Shown in pieces: positions 6,797 through 14,052 of a stretch of 32,750 nt of DNA. Under the pieces are notes generated by a model. That model had not been told where the DNA came from and did not search any database. It saw nothing but the letters and a program-made list of their open reading frames with translations. Numbering within the stretch: position 1 is the first letter of the stretch; the number at the start of each line of letters is the position of its first letter. The DNA is from Bacillota bacterium (GTDB lineage Bacteria; Bacillota; Ch66; Ch109). The stretch covers positions 1-32,750 of the forward strand of contig JABLWZ010000034.1 of assembly GCA_013178275.1 (NCBI GenBank), written 5' to 3'. The position numbers and the translations under genes are program-made.

Positions 6797-7759
6797 ATGA
6801 AGCGTCTTACTTATTTCCTGCTTCTCATCCTGCTGCTGTTCGCAATCATCCCTGGATGCGGCTCCCCCCCGACAGCTCCCCTGGAGGGCCCCCTCTCCCC
6901 TGCCGGACCGCCGTCCCCCAAGGTATCTCAGCCGGGCGCGGCCTCCACCGGGGTGGTGACAGCGGAGGTGCTGAACGTCTACCGCAGCCCGGACCCCGGT
7001 TCGGAGGTGGTGACCCAGGCTATCTACAACCAGCCGGTGGAACTGATACAGGACCTGGGCCATTGGTCTCGGGTGAGGGTGGTGGACGGGTACCTCGGGT
7101 GGGTGGTTTCGGATTCTATCAGCCATGACGTCTCCAGCCTCCGGCCCCCGGGCGCGGACCGCCGGGCAGTGGTTCTGGCCAAAACCCAGGACGTCTACGC
7201 CTCGCCCGACACCAGCGGGGTACACGGCCAAAGGCTGCTGGAGGCGGTGATGGGGACCGAACTCTACGCAGTGGGCCAGGATGGCGACTGGTACCGGGTG
7301 TCCCTGCCGGGCGACCGGACCGGCTGGGTGAGGGCCGGCGGGGTGAGTCTTCTGCCACCCGGGGCGGCCATCCCCAGGACAGATGCCGAAGGATTCATCA
7401 AGGCCCTGGAGGGTTTTCTGGATACCCCCTATCTCTGGGGCGGTGTCTCCGTCCGGGGGATAGACTGCTCGGGACTGACCTACATCTGCAGCCGGGTCAG
7501 CGGGGTGGAGCTGCCCCGGGACGCCGACCAGCAGTACGGGCGCGGGACGCCGGTGGCAGGGGGGCTGGAGGGACTTCGGCGGGGAGACCTGGTCTTCTTC
7601 CGCCACACGGAAGAAAGCGGGCCTATCACCCACGCGGGGGTCTACCTGGACGGCGGCCGATTTATCCACGCCAGCGGTATCGACCGGAAGGTAACCGTCA
7701 GCCGCCTGGACCAGGGTTATTATTCCAAGCGGCTGGTCGGTGCGAGGCGAATATTCTAA
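6797..7759 (+). CDS. Lipoprotein NlpC/P60 endopeptidase with two SH3 domains
   Basis: 320 residues. A lipoprotein signal (MKRLTYFLLLILLLFAIIPG, lipidated Cys21) is followed by a Pro-rich linker, two bacterial SH3 domains (about residues 50-110 and 120-180) and a C-terminal NlpC/P60 domain. Catalytic residues are visible: Cys in DCSGL, His in THAGVYL and His in FIHAS. The family cleaves D-Glu to diamino-acid bonds in peptidoglycan stems, so this is an outward-facing cell-wall hydrolase held to the membrane by its lipid. ATG 6797 has AAAGGGG 7 nt upstream; an upstream in-frame ATG would bury the signal peptide. A hairpin at 6712-6735 without a T-run separates it from the FeoB-like gene, so it may have its own promoter. 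Confidence 0.92.
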   Translation: MKRLTYFLLLILLLFAIIPGCGSPPTAPLEGPLSPAGPPSPKVSQPGAASTGVVTAEVLNVYRSPDPGSEVVTQAIYNQPVELIQDLGHWSRVRVVDGYLGWVVSDSISHDVSSLRPPGADRRAVVLAKTQDVYASPDTSGVHGQRLLEAVMGTELYAVGQDGDWYRVSLPGDRTGWVRAGGVSLLPPGAAIPRTDAEGFIKALEGFLDTPYLWGGVSVRGIDCSGLTYICSRVSGVELPRDADQQYGRGTPVAGGLEGLRRGDLVFFRHTEESGPITHAGVYLDGGRFIHASGIDRKVTVSRLDQGYYSKRLVGARRIF

Positions 7760-7777
7760 ACTTATTCTCCAGGATAC

Positions 7778-7807
7778 TTTACAATCTTTTACAGGATATT
7801 CTATATT
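7778..7807 (+). promoter_or_regulatory. Probable promoter of the first degV gene
   Basis: TTTACA (7778-7783), 18-nt spacer, TATATT (7802-7807), about 90 nt upstream of the degV start. A second TTTACA at 7788-7793 has no good -10 at the right distance. Confidence 0.4.
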
Positions 7808-7895
7808 ACTTGATAGTAAGTCATTGCCTTAACCTGGACCGGTCTGAGATAATCAAGGAATAAGGCGGTGTGAAATCAGATTACCGGAGGTCGCC

Positions 7896-8747
7896 ATGAC
7901 GGTAAGAATAATCACCGACAGCACTGCGTACATCGACGAACCCACCCTGCAGAGACTGGGCATCACCGTGGTCCCCCTGAGTGTCAGCTTCCCGGATGAG
8001 TCTTTTAAAGAAAACTGCATCAGCAACGAGCAGTTCTATCTTAAGATGGATGCCAGCCCCACGATCCCCACCTCGTCCCAGCCCGCCCAGGGAGAGCTGT
8101 ACGCGGCCTTCGCCGAGGCGGTATCCCAGGGCTGCGAGGTGCTGGCGGTTTTCATCTCCTCCAAACTGAGCGGTACTTACACCACCGCGCTGAGCGCCAA
8201 GAAGATGGTGCTCCAGAAATACCCGCAAGCCCGGATCGAGATCATCGATTCACTTATCACAACCATGTCCATGGGGGTGCCGGTTATAGAGACCGCTCGT
8301 CGAGCGGCGGAAGGCCGGCCGCTCGATGAGCTGGTCGATTTCGCCAGTACGATGCTGAAAAACTCCAATATCTATTTTATGCCCCGGACCCTGGAGTACC
8401 TCAGAAAAGGCGGGAGGATCGGGAGGGCGGCAGCCTTCGTCGGCTCCCTGCTCAACATGAGACCGATCCTCTATTTCGAGGAAGGCTGGATAACCCTGTT
8501 CGAGAAGGTGCGGGGTAACCGGGCCTCGATCGAGCGCCTGCTCGGCCTGGTGGATAAGGCCGCCAAGGAACGCGGGCTCAGGCACGTCGTCGTCCACCAT
8601 GTCTCAGCCGAAAAGAGCGGACAGGAACTGGCCCAGCAGATCAAAGAAAAGCACGGGATAGAGGCGCCGGTGCTGTCGATCGGCCCGGTGATCGGCCTGC
8701 ACGTAGGCCCGGGCACTATCGGTATAGTAATCATCACTAAAGAATAA
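7896..8747 (+). CDS. DegV family (FakB-like) fatty-acid-binding protein, copy 1
   Basis: 283 residues, the normal DegV length. Family marks are the N-terminal TDSTAYI, the TSSQPAQGE loop, FISSKLSGTYTTA, and the C-terminal GPVIGLHVGPGTIG that closes over the lipid head group. DegV/FakB proteins bind one fatty acid and present it to the kinase FakA, giving acyl phosphate for phospholipid synthesis; they are cytoplasmic. No fakA is in the window. GGAGGT precedes ATG 7896. A close paralogue of the same length lies at 9566-10417, and the two align almost without gaps, so they look like a duplication interrupted by the minus-strand UPF0316 gene. They may serve different chain lengths (inference). 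Confidence 0.95.
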   Translation: MTVRIITDSTAYIDEPTLQRLGITVVPLSVSFPDESFKENCISNEQFYLKMDASPTIPTSSQPAQGELYAAFAEAVSQGCEVLAVFISSKLSGTYTTALSAKKMVLQKYPQARIEIIDSLITTMSMGVPVIETARRAAEGRPLDELVDFASTMLKNSNIYFMPRTLEYLRKGGRIGRAAAFVGSLLNMRPILYFEEGWITLFEKVRGNRASIERLLGLVDKAAKERGLRHVVVHHVSAEKSGQELAQQIKEKHGIEAPVLSIGPVIGLHVGPGTIGIVIITKE

Positions 8748-8775
8748 CCGCCCCTAAAGGGCTCAAAAATCTTAA

Positions 8776-8810
8776 GCGGCGCGGCCGGGCCTCTGCCTGG
8801 CGTGCGCCGC
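8776..8810. terminator. GC-rich hairpin between convergent genes
   Basis: GCGGCGC (8776-8782) pairs with GCGCCGC (8804-8810), with an inner GGGC/GCCT stem. It lies between the stop of degV copy 1 and the stop of the minus-strand UPF0316 gene. Read on the minus strand it is followed by a short T-rich stretch (ATTTTTG), so it best serves the UPF0316 transcript; on the plus strand the T-run is poor. Confidence 0.5.
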
Positions 8811-8827
8811 CGGCGTTTATGCGGTTC

Positions 8828-9349
8828 TTATTTGAAAACCCCGCCCCGGATGTGACGGGTGTCAGAAACGTTGTAGAAGGTCCCCGGGTCGATCTGGTTC
8901 AGCAGTTCCAGCGCCAGCTTCAGGTCCTTCCGTTTTAAGTAGACGTACATCACCTGCCGCTCACCGCTCTGTCCCTGGCCGTTGACGCAGGTGACCCCGA
9001 ACCCTGCCTCCCGGAACCTGGTTATAAACTCGTCCTGGCAGTCGCAGTAGGGAAAAATCTGCAGCGACAGGTATCCGATAGCTATTTTGCTTTCGAGTAC
9101 ACTGCCCAGGTAGTTGCCGGTCGCAAATCCCCCCGCGTAGGCGATGACCTTGAAGATGTCGTTCAACCCTCCCTGCAGCACCTGCCCCAACGCGAGGATG
9201 AATATGGACACCTCCACGAAGCCGATCACCGCGGCGTAAAGCTTTTTTCCGCGGGTCAGCATCAGTATCCGTATCACGTCCAGCGACATGTCGGTGACCC
9301 GGGCGAAGTAGATGAACAGGTAGGTAAATATCAGCGGATAACTGGCCAG
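8828..9349 (-). CDS. UPF0316 (DUF5698/DUF2179) membrane protein with apparent non-canonical start
   Basis: The protein has an N-terminal membrane part (RGKKLYAAVIGFVEVSIFILALGQVL and AYAGGFATGNYLGSVLESKIAIG) and a soluble DUF2179 domain with YVYLKRKDLKLALELLNQIDP. UPF0316 members normally begin with another hydrophobic helix before the R-x-L-x-x-RGKK element. That helix (ASYPLIFTYLFIYFARVTD) is encoded in frame upstream of the first ATG (9289), but no ATG, GTG or TTG precedes it. A very strong GGGGGAGGGG lies at 9359-9368, followed in frame by ATT (9358), ATC (9352) and CTG (9349). I place the start at CTG 9349; ATT or ATC starts, or a sequence error, are alternatives. Initiation at ATG 9289 would give 153 residues without the first helix. 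Function unknown. Confidence 0.8.
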   Translation of the reverse strand: MASYPLIFTYLFIYFARVTDMSLDVIRILMLTRGKKLYAAVIGFVEVSIFILALGQVLQGGLNDIFKVIAYAGGFATGNYLGSVLESKIAIGYLSLQIFPYCDCQDEFITRFREAGFGVTCVNGQGQSGERQVMYVYLKRKDLKLALELLNQIDPGTFYNVSDTRHIRGGVFK

Positions 9350-9388
9350 GATGACAATCCCCTCCCCCGTTTTGGAAAATACACAACT

Positions 9389-9394
9389 ATTATA
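9389..9394 (-). promoter_or_regulatory. -10 element for the UPF0316 gene
   Basis: The minus strand reads TATAAT here, about 20 nt before the strong ribosome site at 9359-9368. The spacing supports transcription starting near 9383 and hence translation starting in the 9349-9358 region. The -35 region is an A/T run with no clear box. Confidence 0.4.
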
Positions 9395-9452
9395 TACGAT
9401 ATCGGGTAATTTTTTTTTGGTTTTTAATGGACCTCCCGGCTGCCCAAACGAG

Positions 9453-9481
9453 TTGACTTTTAGCCGTTCTCTCTATAGTAT
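9453..9481 (+). promoter_or_regulatory. Promoter of the second degV gene
   Basis: TTGACT (9453-9458), 17-nt spacer, TAGTAT (9476-9481), about 85 nt upstream of the start. It is divergent from the UPF0316 promoter. Confidence 0.6.
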
Positions 9482-9565
9482 TTAACCTGGATGAATTTTT
9501 CGACAAAATATGTAAATTTGTGACCCCCGGGATGACTCCAAAAAACCAAGCGGAGGAGATTAAGA

Positions 9566-10417
9566 ATGGCAGTCAAGCTTATCACCGACAGTACGGCGTA
9601 CATCGAGGCGGCTGACCTGGAGCGGCTGGATATCACCGTGGTTCCGCTCAGTGTCAATTTTCCCGATGTTTCGTTCCGGGAAAACGAGGTCAACAACGAG
9701 TACTTCTACCACAAGATGGCGGAAAGCCGTTCCATCCCCACCTCCTCCCAGCCTTCCCAGGGAGAGATACTGCACGCCTTTGAAAAGGTGGTAAGCCGGG
9801 GCGACAAGGTGCTGGCGATTTTTCTCTCCTCCCACATGAGCGGGACTTACAGCACGGCCCTGGGCGCCAGGAAGATGCTCCTGGAGAAGTACCCGCAGGC
9901 CGTGATCGAGGTTATGGACTCACGCAGCAACAGCATGGCCCTGGGCCTGCCCGTGCTGGAGGCCGCCCGGGCGGCGCAGGCCGGCCGGCCGCTCTCCGCC
10001 CTGGTGGAGATGGCTGCCCGGATGATAAAAAACATGAACTTCTATTTCGTCCCGGAGACCCTGGACTACCTGCGAAAGGGTGGAAGGATCGGCGGCGCGA
10101 CGGCTTTTATCGGTTCCCTCCTCCACATGAAGCCGATCCTCTTCGTGGAACAGGGCCGGGTCGCCCTGCTGGAACGGGTCCGGGGGTCCCGGGCCGGCGT
10201 CGAGCGCCTGCTGGCGATCCTGGACAAGGCTTACAACCGGCATGGGCTCAGGCACGTGGTGGTCCACCACATCAACGCCCCGGAAAAGGGCCAGGAGATG
10301 GCCTGGCAGATCATGAGCCGCTACGGCATCGAGGCGTCGATCTGCAACATCGGTCCGGTGATAGGGCTGCACGTGGGCCCGGGCACGGTCGGGCTGGTCT
10401 TCTGCACCGAGTCGTAG
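9566..10417 (+). CDS. DegV family (FakB-like) fatty-acid-binding protein, copy 2
   Basis: 283 residues, same length and architecture as the copy at 7896-8747, with TDSTAYI, TSSQPSQGE, FLSSHMSGTYSTA and GPVIGLHVGPGTVG all in matching places. Differences cluster in the variable middle (for example DSRSNSMALGLPVLEAARAAQAGRP), which lines part of the lipid tunnel in the family, so a different acyl preference is plausible. It has its own promoter and a GGAGGAG ribosome site, so it is regulated separately from copy 1. Expected role: carrier of a fatty acid for the FakA kinase pathway or another lipid pool. The organism's apparent fatty-acid metabolism makes two carriers reasonable, but the link is inferred. 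Confidence 0.95.
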   Translation: MAVKLITDSTAYIEAADLERLDITVVPLSVNFPDVSFRENEVNNEYFYHKMAESRSIPTSSQPSQGEILHAFEKVVSRGDKVLAIFLSSHMSGTYSTALGARKMLLEKYPQAVIEVMDSRSNSMALGLPVLEAARAAQAGRPLSALVEMAARMIKNMNFYFVPETLDYLRKGGRIGGATAFIGSLLHMKPILFVEQGRVALLERVRGSRAGVERLLAILDKAYNRHGLRHVVVHHINAPEKGQEMAWQIMSRYGIEASICNIGPVIGLHVGPGTVGLVFCTES

Positions 10418-10459
10418 GGGTAAATCATCACAATTTCTCCGCAGGGCTCACCCACTCTA

Positions 10460-10485
10460 TTTGGGGCTGATTGAATGCTGGTGCA
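10460..10485 (+). repeat. 26-bp sequence repeated in inverted orientation at 32575-32600
   Basis: This stretch matches the reverse complement of 32575-32600 at 25 of 26 positions (T versus C at the ninth base) and diverges at both sides. It includes GATTGAATGCTGGTGCA. At the distant copy the part from GTGCA onward begins a sequence resembling the 5' end of a group II intron. Here it is followed by a small GTGC/GCAC hairpin. It lies between degV copy 2 and the transporter gene and may be an insertion scar. Confidence 0.5.
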
Positions 10486-10550
10486 CGAGAAGCACGTAAA
10501 GCATTTCAGTTGTCTACAGTCTAAATCATATCAGCTTTTCGAGGTGCGGT

Positions 10551-11822
10551 ATGGTCTTCTTCTGGGGTTCGATCCTCATCTTCGTCGCGGTCTACGTCCT
10601 GATAATCATCGAGAAGTTCCACCGGTCGATAGTGGCCCTGCTGGGCGCGGTGCTGGCGGTGACGCTGGGGGTGCTCAACCAGTCGCAGGCGATCCAGGCG
10701 GTGGACTTCAACACCATCGGGCTCCTGATCGGGATGATGATAATAGTGGGGATAACCCGGCGCAGCGGCGTCTTCGAGTACCTGGCGGTCAGGGCGGCCC
10801 GGTTGGCTGGCGGCCGGCCGCTGCTGATAATGGCGTACCTGGCCACGGTGACCGCCGTGCTCTCGGCCTTCCTGGACAACGTCACCACCGTGCTGCTGAT
10901 CGTCCCGGTCACCTTCACCATCACCGACCGCCTGGGGGTCAACCCGATCCCCTTCCTGATCGCGCAGATATTCGCCGCCAACATCGGGGGGACCGCCACC
11001 CTGATCGGCGACCCGCCCAACATCATGATCGGCAGCGCCACCGGGCTGGGGTTCATGGACTTCGTCCGCAACCTGACCCTGCCGGTCATACTCATCCACC
11101 TGATCACCATCGGCATCCTGGTCTTCCTCTACCGGAACCAGCTGGACACCACGGAGTCCAATCAGAGATACCTGCTGGAGCTGAACGAACTCGAATGCAT
11201 CAAGGACTGGGCCCTGCTCAAGAGGTCGCTGGCGGTGCTGTCCTTAACCATCCTGGGATTCCTGCTGCACCAGGCCCTGCACCTGGAGTCGGCCACTATC
11301 GCCCTCCTGGGGGCCGCGCTGCTGATGCTGGTCAACACGGAAGACCCGGAAGACACCCTGCTGACGGTCGACTGGCCGACCATCTTCTTCTTCGTCGGTC
11401 TCTTCATCATCGTCGGCGGCCTAAAGGCCAACGGGGTGATAGACAGTATCGCCCGCAAGTCTCTCGCGGTCACGGGATCGGGCCTTCTGGGCACCGGGAT
11501 GCTGGTCCTCTGGCTCTCCGCCATCTCCTCGGCCATCGTGGACAACATCCCATTCGTCGCCGCCATGATCCCGCTGCTCAATACCCTGGGAGAGCTGACC
11601 CACCTCCCGCTGGAGTCCCTCTGGTGGGCGCTTTCGCTGGGGGCCTGCCTGGGCGGCAACGGCACCCTGATCGGGGCCTCCGCCAACGTGATCGTGGCCG
11701 GGGTGGCGGAGCGTTACGGCAGCCCGATCCGGTTCGTGGACTACCTGAAGACCGCCTTCCCGTTGATGCTGGTATCGATAGCGGTATCCAGCGCCTACCT
11801 GTACCTCTTCTTCTGGAGGTAA
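10551..11822 (+). CDS. ArsB/NhaD-type ion transporter (SLC13/IT superfamily)
   Basis: 423 residues and highly hydrophobic, with about ten to twelve membrane segments in two related halves. Family marks are FLDNVTTVLLIVP, NIGGTATLIGDPPNIMIGSA in the first half, and DNIPFVAAMIPL with GGNGTLIGASANVIVAGVAE in the second. These Asn/Gly-rich hairpins bind ion and substrate in the ion-transporter superfamily. The group includes arsenite exporters, Na+/H+ antiporters and dicarboxylate carriers, and sequence alone does not separate them. No ars genes are nearby, so arsenite export is not supported. GAGGTG lies 5 nt before ATG 10551. Confidence 0.88.
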   Translation: MVFFWGSILIFVAVYVLIIIEKFHRSIVALLGAVLAVTLGVLNQSQAIQAVDFNTIGLLIGMMIIVGITRRSGVFEYLAVRAARLAGGRPLLIMAYLATVTAVLSAFLDNVTTVLLIVPVTFTITDRLGVNPIPFLIAQIFAANIGGTATLIGDPPNIMIGSATGLGFMDFVRNLTLPVILIHLITIGILVFLYRNQLDTTESNQRYLLELNELECIKDWALLKRSLAVLSLTILGFLLHQALHLESATIALLGAALLMLVNTEDPEDTLLTVDWPTIFFFVGLFIIVGGLKANGVIDSIARKSLAVTGSGLLGTGMLVLWLSAISSAIVDNIPFVAAMIPLLNTLGELTHLPLESLWWALSLGACLGGNGTLIGASANVIVAGVAERYGSPIRFVDYLKTAFPLMLVSIAVSSAYLYLFFWR

Positions 11823-11862
11823 ACCCCGCGCCTATCTTCCTGGCCATCGACGATGAAAAGGG

Positions 11863-11891
11863 TCCACAACGGCCCGCCGCTGCGATATACT
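11863..11891 (+). promoter_or_regulatory. Possible udk promoter
   Basis: TCCACA (11863-11868), 17-nt spacer, TATACT (11886-11891), 28 nt before the start. The -10 is good and the -35 weak. Confidence 0.35.
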
Positions 11892-11918
11892 AGAGGGTAG
11901 TGCGGGGAGGGTAGGCCG

Positions 11919-12533
11919 ATGATTATCGTGGGGATAACCGGGGGAACGGGTTCGGGAAAAACCACGCTGGCGCGGGAACTGGCAGGCAGGCTGGGGGAAG
12001 ACCGGATAACGGTGGTCAGCCAGGACTCCTACTTCACAGACCAGTCGCACCTGCCGCGGGAGGAGTTCGAGAAGATAAACTTCGACCATCCCAGCGCCTT
12101 CGACAACCATCTACTGCTCGAACACCTGAAGGCCCTGCGCCAGGGGCTCCCGATCCAGATGCCGGTGTTCGATTTCGCCGGCTACCGCCGGCTGCCCGAG
12201 CCGCTGACCGTCTATCCCCGGGAGATCGTACTGGTGGAAGGGATAATGATCCTGGTCAACGAACAGCTGCGGCAGCTGATCGACGTCAAGATCTTCCTGG
12301 ACGCCGACGCCGACGTCAGGGCGTTGCGGCGGGTCATGCGGGACCTGAAGGAACGCGGCCAGAGCCTGGAGAGCATCTACCAGCGCTACCTGGCCACGGT
12401 CAAGCCGATGCACGACATCTTCGTCGAGCCCTTTAAGAAGTACGCCGACCTGATCATCCCCGACGAGATGCAGAAGGAGTCGGCGGCCTCTCTGCTGGCG
12501 TCGTTCCTGGAGTGCCAGCTCGCGAGGGCCTGA
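11919..12533 (+). CDS. udk: Uridine kinase
   Basis: 204 residues, the usual Udk length. The P-loop GGTGSGKT is at residues 8-15, followed by VVSQDSYF, the INFDHPSAFD segment that binds the nucleoside, PVFDFAGYRR, VLVEGIMIL and the RRVMRDLKERG lid. The enzyme phosphorylates uridine (and usually cytidine) with ATP or GTP in pyrimidine salvage in the cytoplasm. GGGAGG lies about 9 nt upstream of ATG 11919. The gene has its own possible promoter and converges with the small unknown gene at 12545, leaving only 11 nt between the two stops. Confidence 0.93.
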   Translation: MIIVGITGGTGSGKTTLARELAGRLGEDRITVVSQDSYFTDQSHLPREEFEKINFDHPSAFDNHLLLEHLKALRQGLPIQMPVFDFAGYRRLPEPLTVYPREIVLVEGIMILVNEQLRQLIDVKIFLDADADVRALRRVMRDLKERGQSLESIYQRYLATVKPMHDIFVEPFKKYADLIIPDEMQKESAASLLASFLECQLARA

Positions 12534-12544
12534 TCCCACGCCCT

Positions 12545-12847
12545 CTAGGCTTTCAACCAGCCGTTGCCGCGGGCGGTTTTTTCCAGTTCCTCCAAAGCCC
12601 GCGACCTGACCCGGGCCTGGTTTTTAAGCTCGTTGACCCTCGATTCGATCAACGAGGGAAAATCGATCTCATCCAGAATTTCCGCCAGGATCTGCCTCTG
12701 CTCCCGGCTGAGGTATCCTTCCCCATCTGCTTTAAGCAGACATTCAGCCGCCTTCAGCGCCCCGCCGCTGACCCGGTTTTGCTCCGGGACCGGTTTAAGG
12801 CGGGCCTTTTCGTCCGGCTCCGAGAAGTCAAAGATGATCGGGTTCAT
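12545..12847 (-). CDS. Small hypothetical protein
   Basis: 100 residues, not recognised. The sequence is hydrophilic and charged, rich in Glu, Lys and Arg. The second half (from about residue 48, REQRQILAEILDEIDFPSLI) is predicted mainly helical with a heptad-like spread of Leu and Ile, then a basic tail. No Cys, no signal peptide and no membrane segment. The start ATG 12847 has GAGGAAGGGAG upstream, which favours a real gene. It converges with udk and is separated from ilvE by a terminator, so it is probably monocistronic. No function is proposed. Confidence 0.65.
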   Translation of the reverse strand: MNPIIFDFSEPDEKARLKPVPEQNRVSGGALKAAECLLKADGEGYLSREQRQILAEILDEIDFPSLIESRVNELKNQARVRSRALEELEKTARGNGWLKA

Positions 12848-12928
12848 ATAGAGATGCTCCCTTCCTCGTGATTATCATTAGCTGCATTGGTTTATTGTTG
12901 TTTATCCGATGGTTTTTTAAACCGGAGA

Positions 12929-12951
12929 AAACCCGCATCAGATGCGGGTTT
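12929..12951 (-). terminator. Intrinsic terminator of the metabolic operon ending with ilvE
   Basis: AAACCCGCAT (12929-12938) and ATGCGGGTTT (12942-12951) form a perfect 10-bp stem with a 3-nt loop, 30 nt beyond the ilvE stop on the minus strand. It is followed there by TTTCTCC, a modest T-run. A shorter GGTTT/AAACC hairpin lies next to it. Confidence 0.7.
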
Positions 12952-12981
12952 GGTGGACAGCTGCTGTTATCGGGCTGACGC

Positions 12982-14052
12982 CTACCTGACTTCCATGGTC
13001 CAGCCGAAGATGTCCTCCGCCTCCCCGCTCTGGATCCCGGTTATGGCGTTGTATATCCGGGCGGACAGCTCCCCGATCCGGCCGTCGTTGATCTGGATTA
13101 TCCGGCCCCCCCAGTTGAGTTCGCCGATCGGCGAGATCACCGCCGCGGTCCCGGTGCCGAACGCCTCGTCCAGGGTGCCTTTGGCGTGGGCGTCGTACAG
13201 CTCCTGGATATCGATCTTCCGCTCGGTGATCGGCACCCCCCAGTGCTTGAGCAGCGCGATGGTGGAATCGCGGGTGATGCCGGGGAGGATGCTCCCTTCC
13301 AGCGAGGGGGTCACTACCTCCCCGTTGATCTTGAAGAAGACGTTCATGGTGCCGACCTCTTCGATGTACTTGCGGTCGACCCCGTCCAGCCACAGGACCT
13401 GGGTGTATCCCTTCTGCTTGGCCTCGACCTGGGCCTTGAGGCTGGCGGCGTAGTTGCCCGATGTCTTCGCGTAGCCGACCCCGCCCTTGACCGTGCGGAC
13501 GTAGGTGGGTTCCACGTAGATCTTCACCGGGTTTATCCCCTCGGGGTAGTAGGCGCCCACCGGGGACAGGATGATCATGAACTTGTAGGTCAGCGAAGGC
13601 CTCACCCCCAGGAAGGGGTCGGTGGCGATGATGAACGGCCTTATATAAAGGGAGGTGCCTTCAGCCTGCGGCACCCAGTCCTGGTCGACCTCCACCACCG
13701 CCTTGATGGCCTCCACCGCTAACCCGGTATCGATCTGGGGGATGCACATCCGGTCGTTGGTGCTGTTGACCCGCTCCATGTTCTTTTCGGGCCGGAAAAG
13801 CAGGATGCGGCCGTCCTTGGTCTTATATGCCTTTAATCCTTCGAATATCGCCTGGCCGTAGTGGAAAACCATGGCCGACGGGTCCAGGGTGATGGGTGAG
13901 TAGGGAATAATCCTCGGGTCGTGCCACCCTTTTCCTTCCGTGTAGTCCATGACAAACATGTGGTCGCTGAAATACTGCCCGAAGCCGAGATTGTTCTGGT
14001 CCGGCCTGGGACGAGGTTTTTGGGTTTTCTCCACCTTGATGGCACTAAGCAT
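12982..14052 (-). CDS. ilvE: Branched-chain amino acid aminotransferase
   Basis: 356 residues, a fold-type IV PLP enzyme of the longer BCAT form. The catalytic Lys lies in GYAKTSGNYAASL, equivalent to the human BCAT CK-MGGNY motif. Other marks are FHYGQAIFEGLKAYK, RPEKNMERVNSTNDRMCIP, EEVGTMNVFF and GTGTAAVISPIG. The enzyme exchanges amino groups between Leu/Ile/Val and 2-oxoglutarate in the cytoplasm. ATG 14052 overlaps the stop of the AlaX gene (ATGCTTAG), with GGGAGTGG upstream, so translation is coupled. It is the last gene of the operon and is followed by a terminator at 12929-12951. Confidence 0.95.
   Translation of the reverse strand: MLSAIKVEKTQKPRPRPDQNNLGFGQYFSDHMFVMDYTEGKGWHDPRIIPYSPITLDPSAMVFHYGQAIFEGLKAYKTKDGRILLFRPEKNMERVNSTNDRMCIPQIDTGLAVEAIKAVVEVDQDWVPQAEGTSLYIRPFIIATDPFLGVRPSLTYKFMIILSPVGAYYPEGINPVKIYVEPTYVRTVKGGVGYAKTSGNYAASLKAQVEAKQKGYTQVLWLDGVDRKYIEEVGTMNVFFKINGEVVTPSLEGSILPGITRDSTIALLKHWGVPITERKIDIQELYDAHAKGTLDEAFGTGTAAVISPIGELNWGGRIIQINDGRIGELSARIYNAITGIQSGEAEDIFGWTMEVR

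Noticed and set aside
8961..9386. Alternative minus-strand frame of 141 residues over the UPF0316 gene
   Set aside because: It lacks hydrophobic segments and family motifs; the overlapping frame carries both UPF0316 domains.
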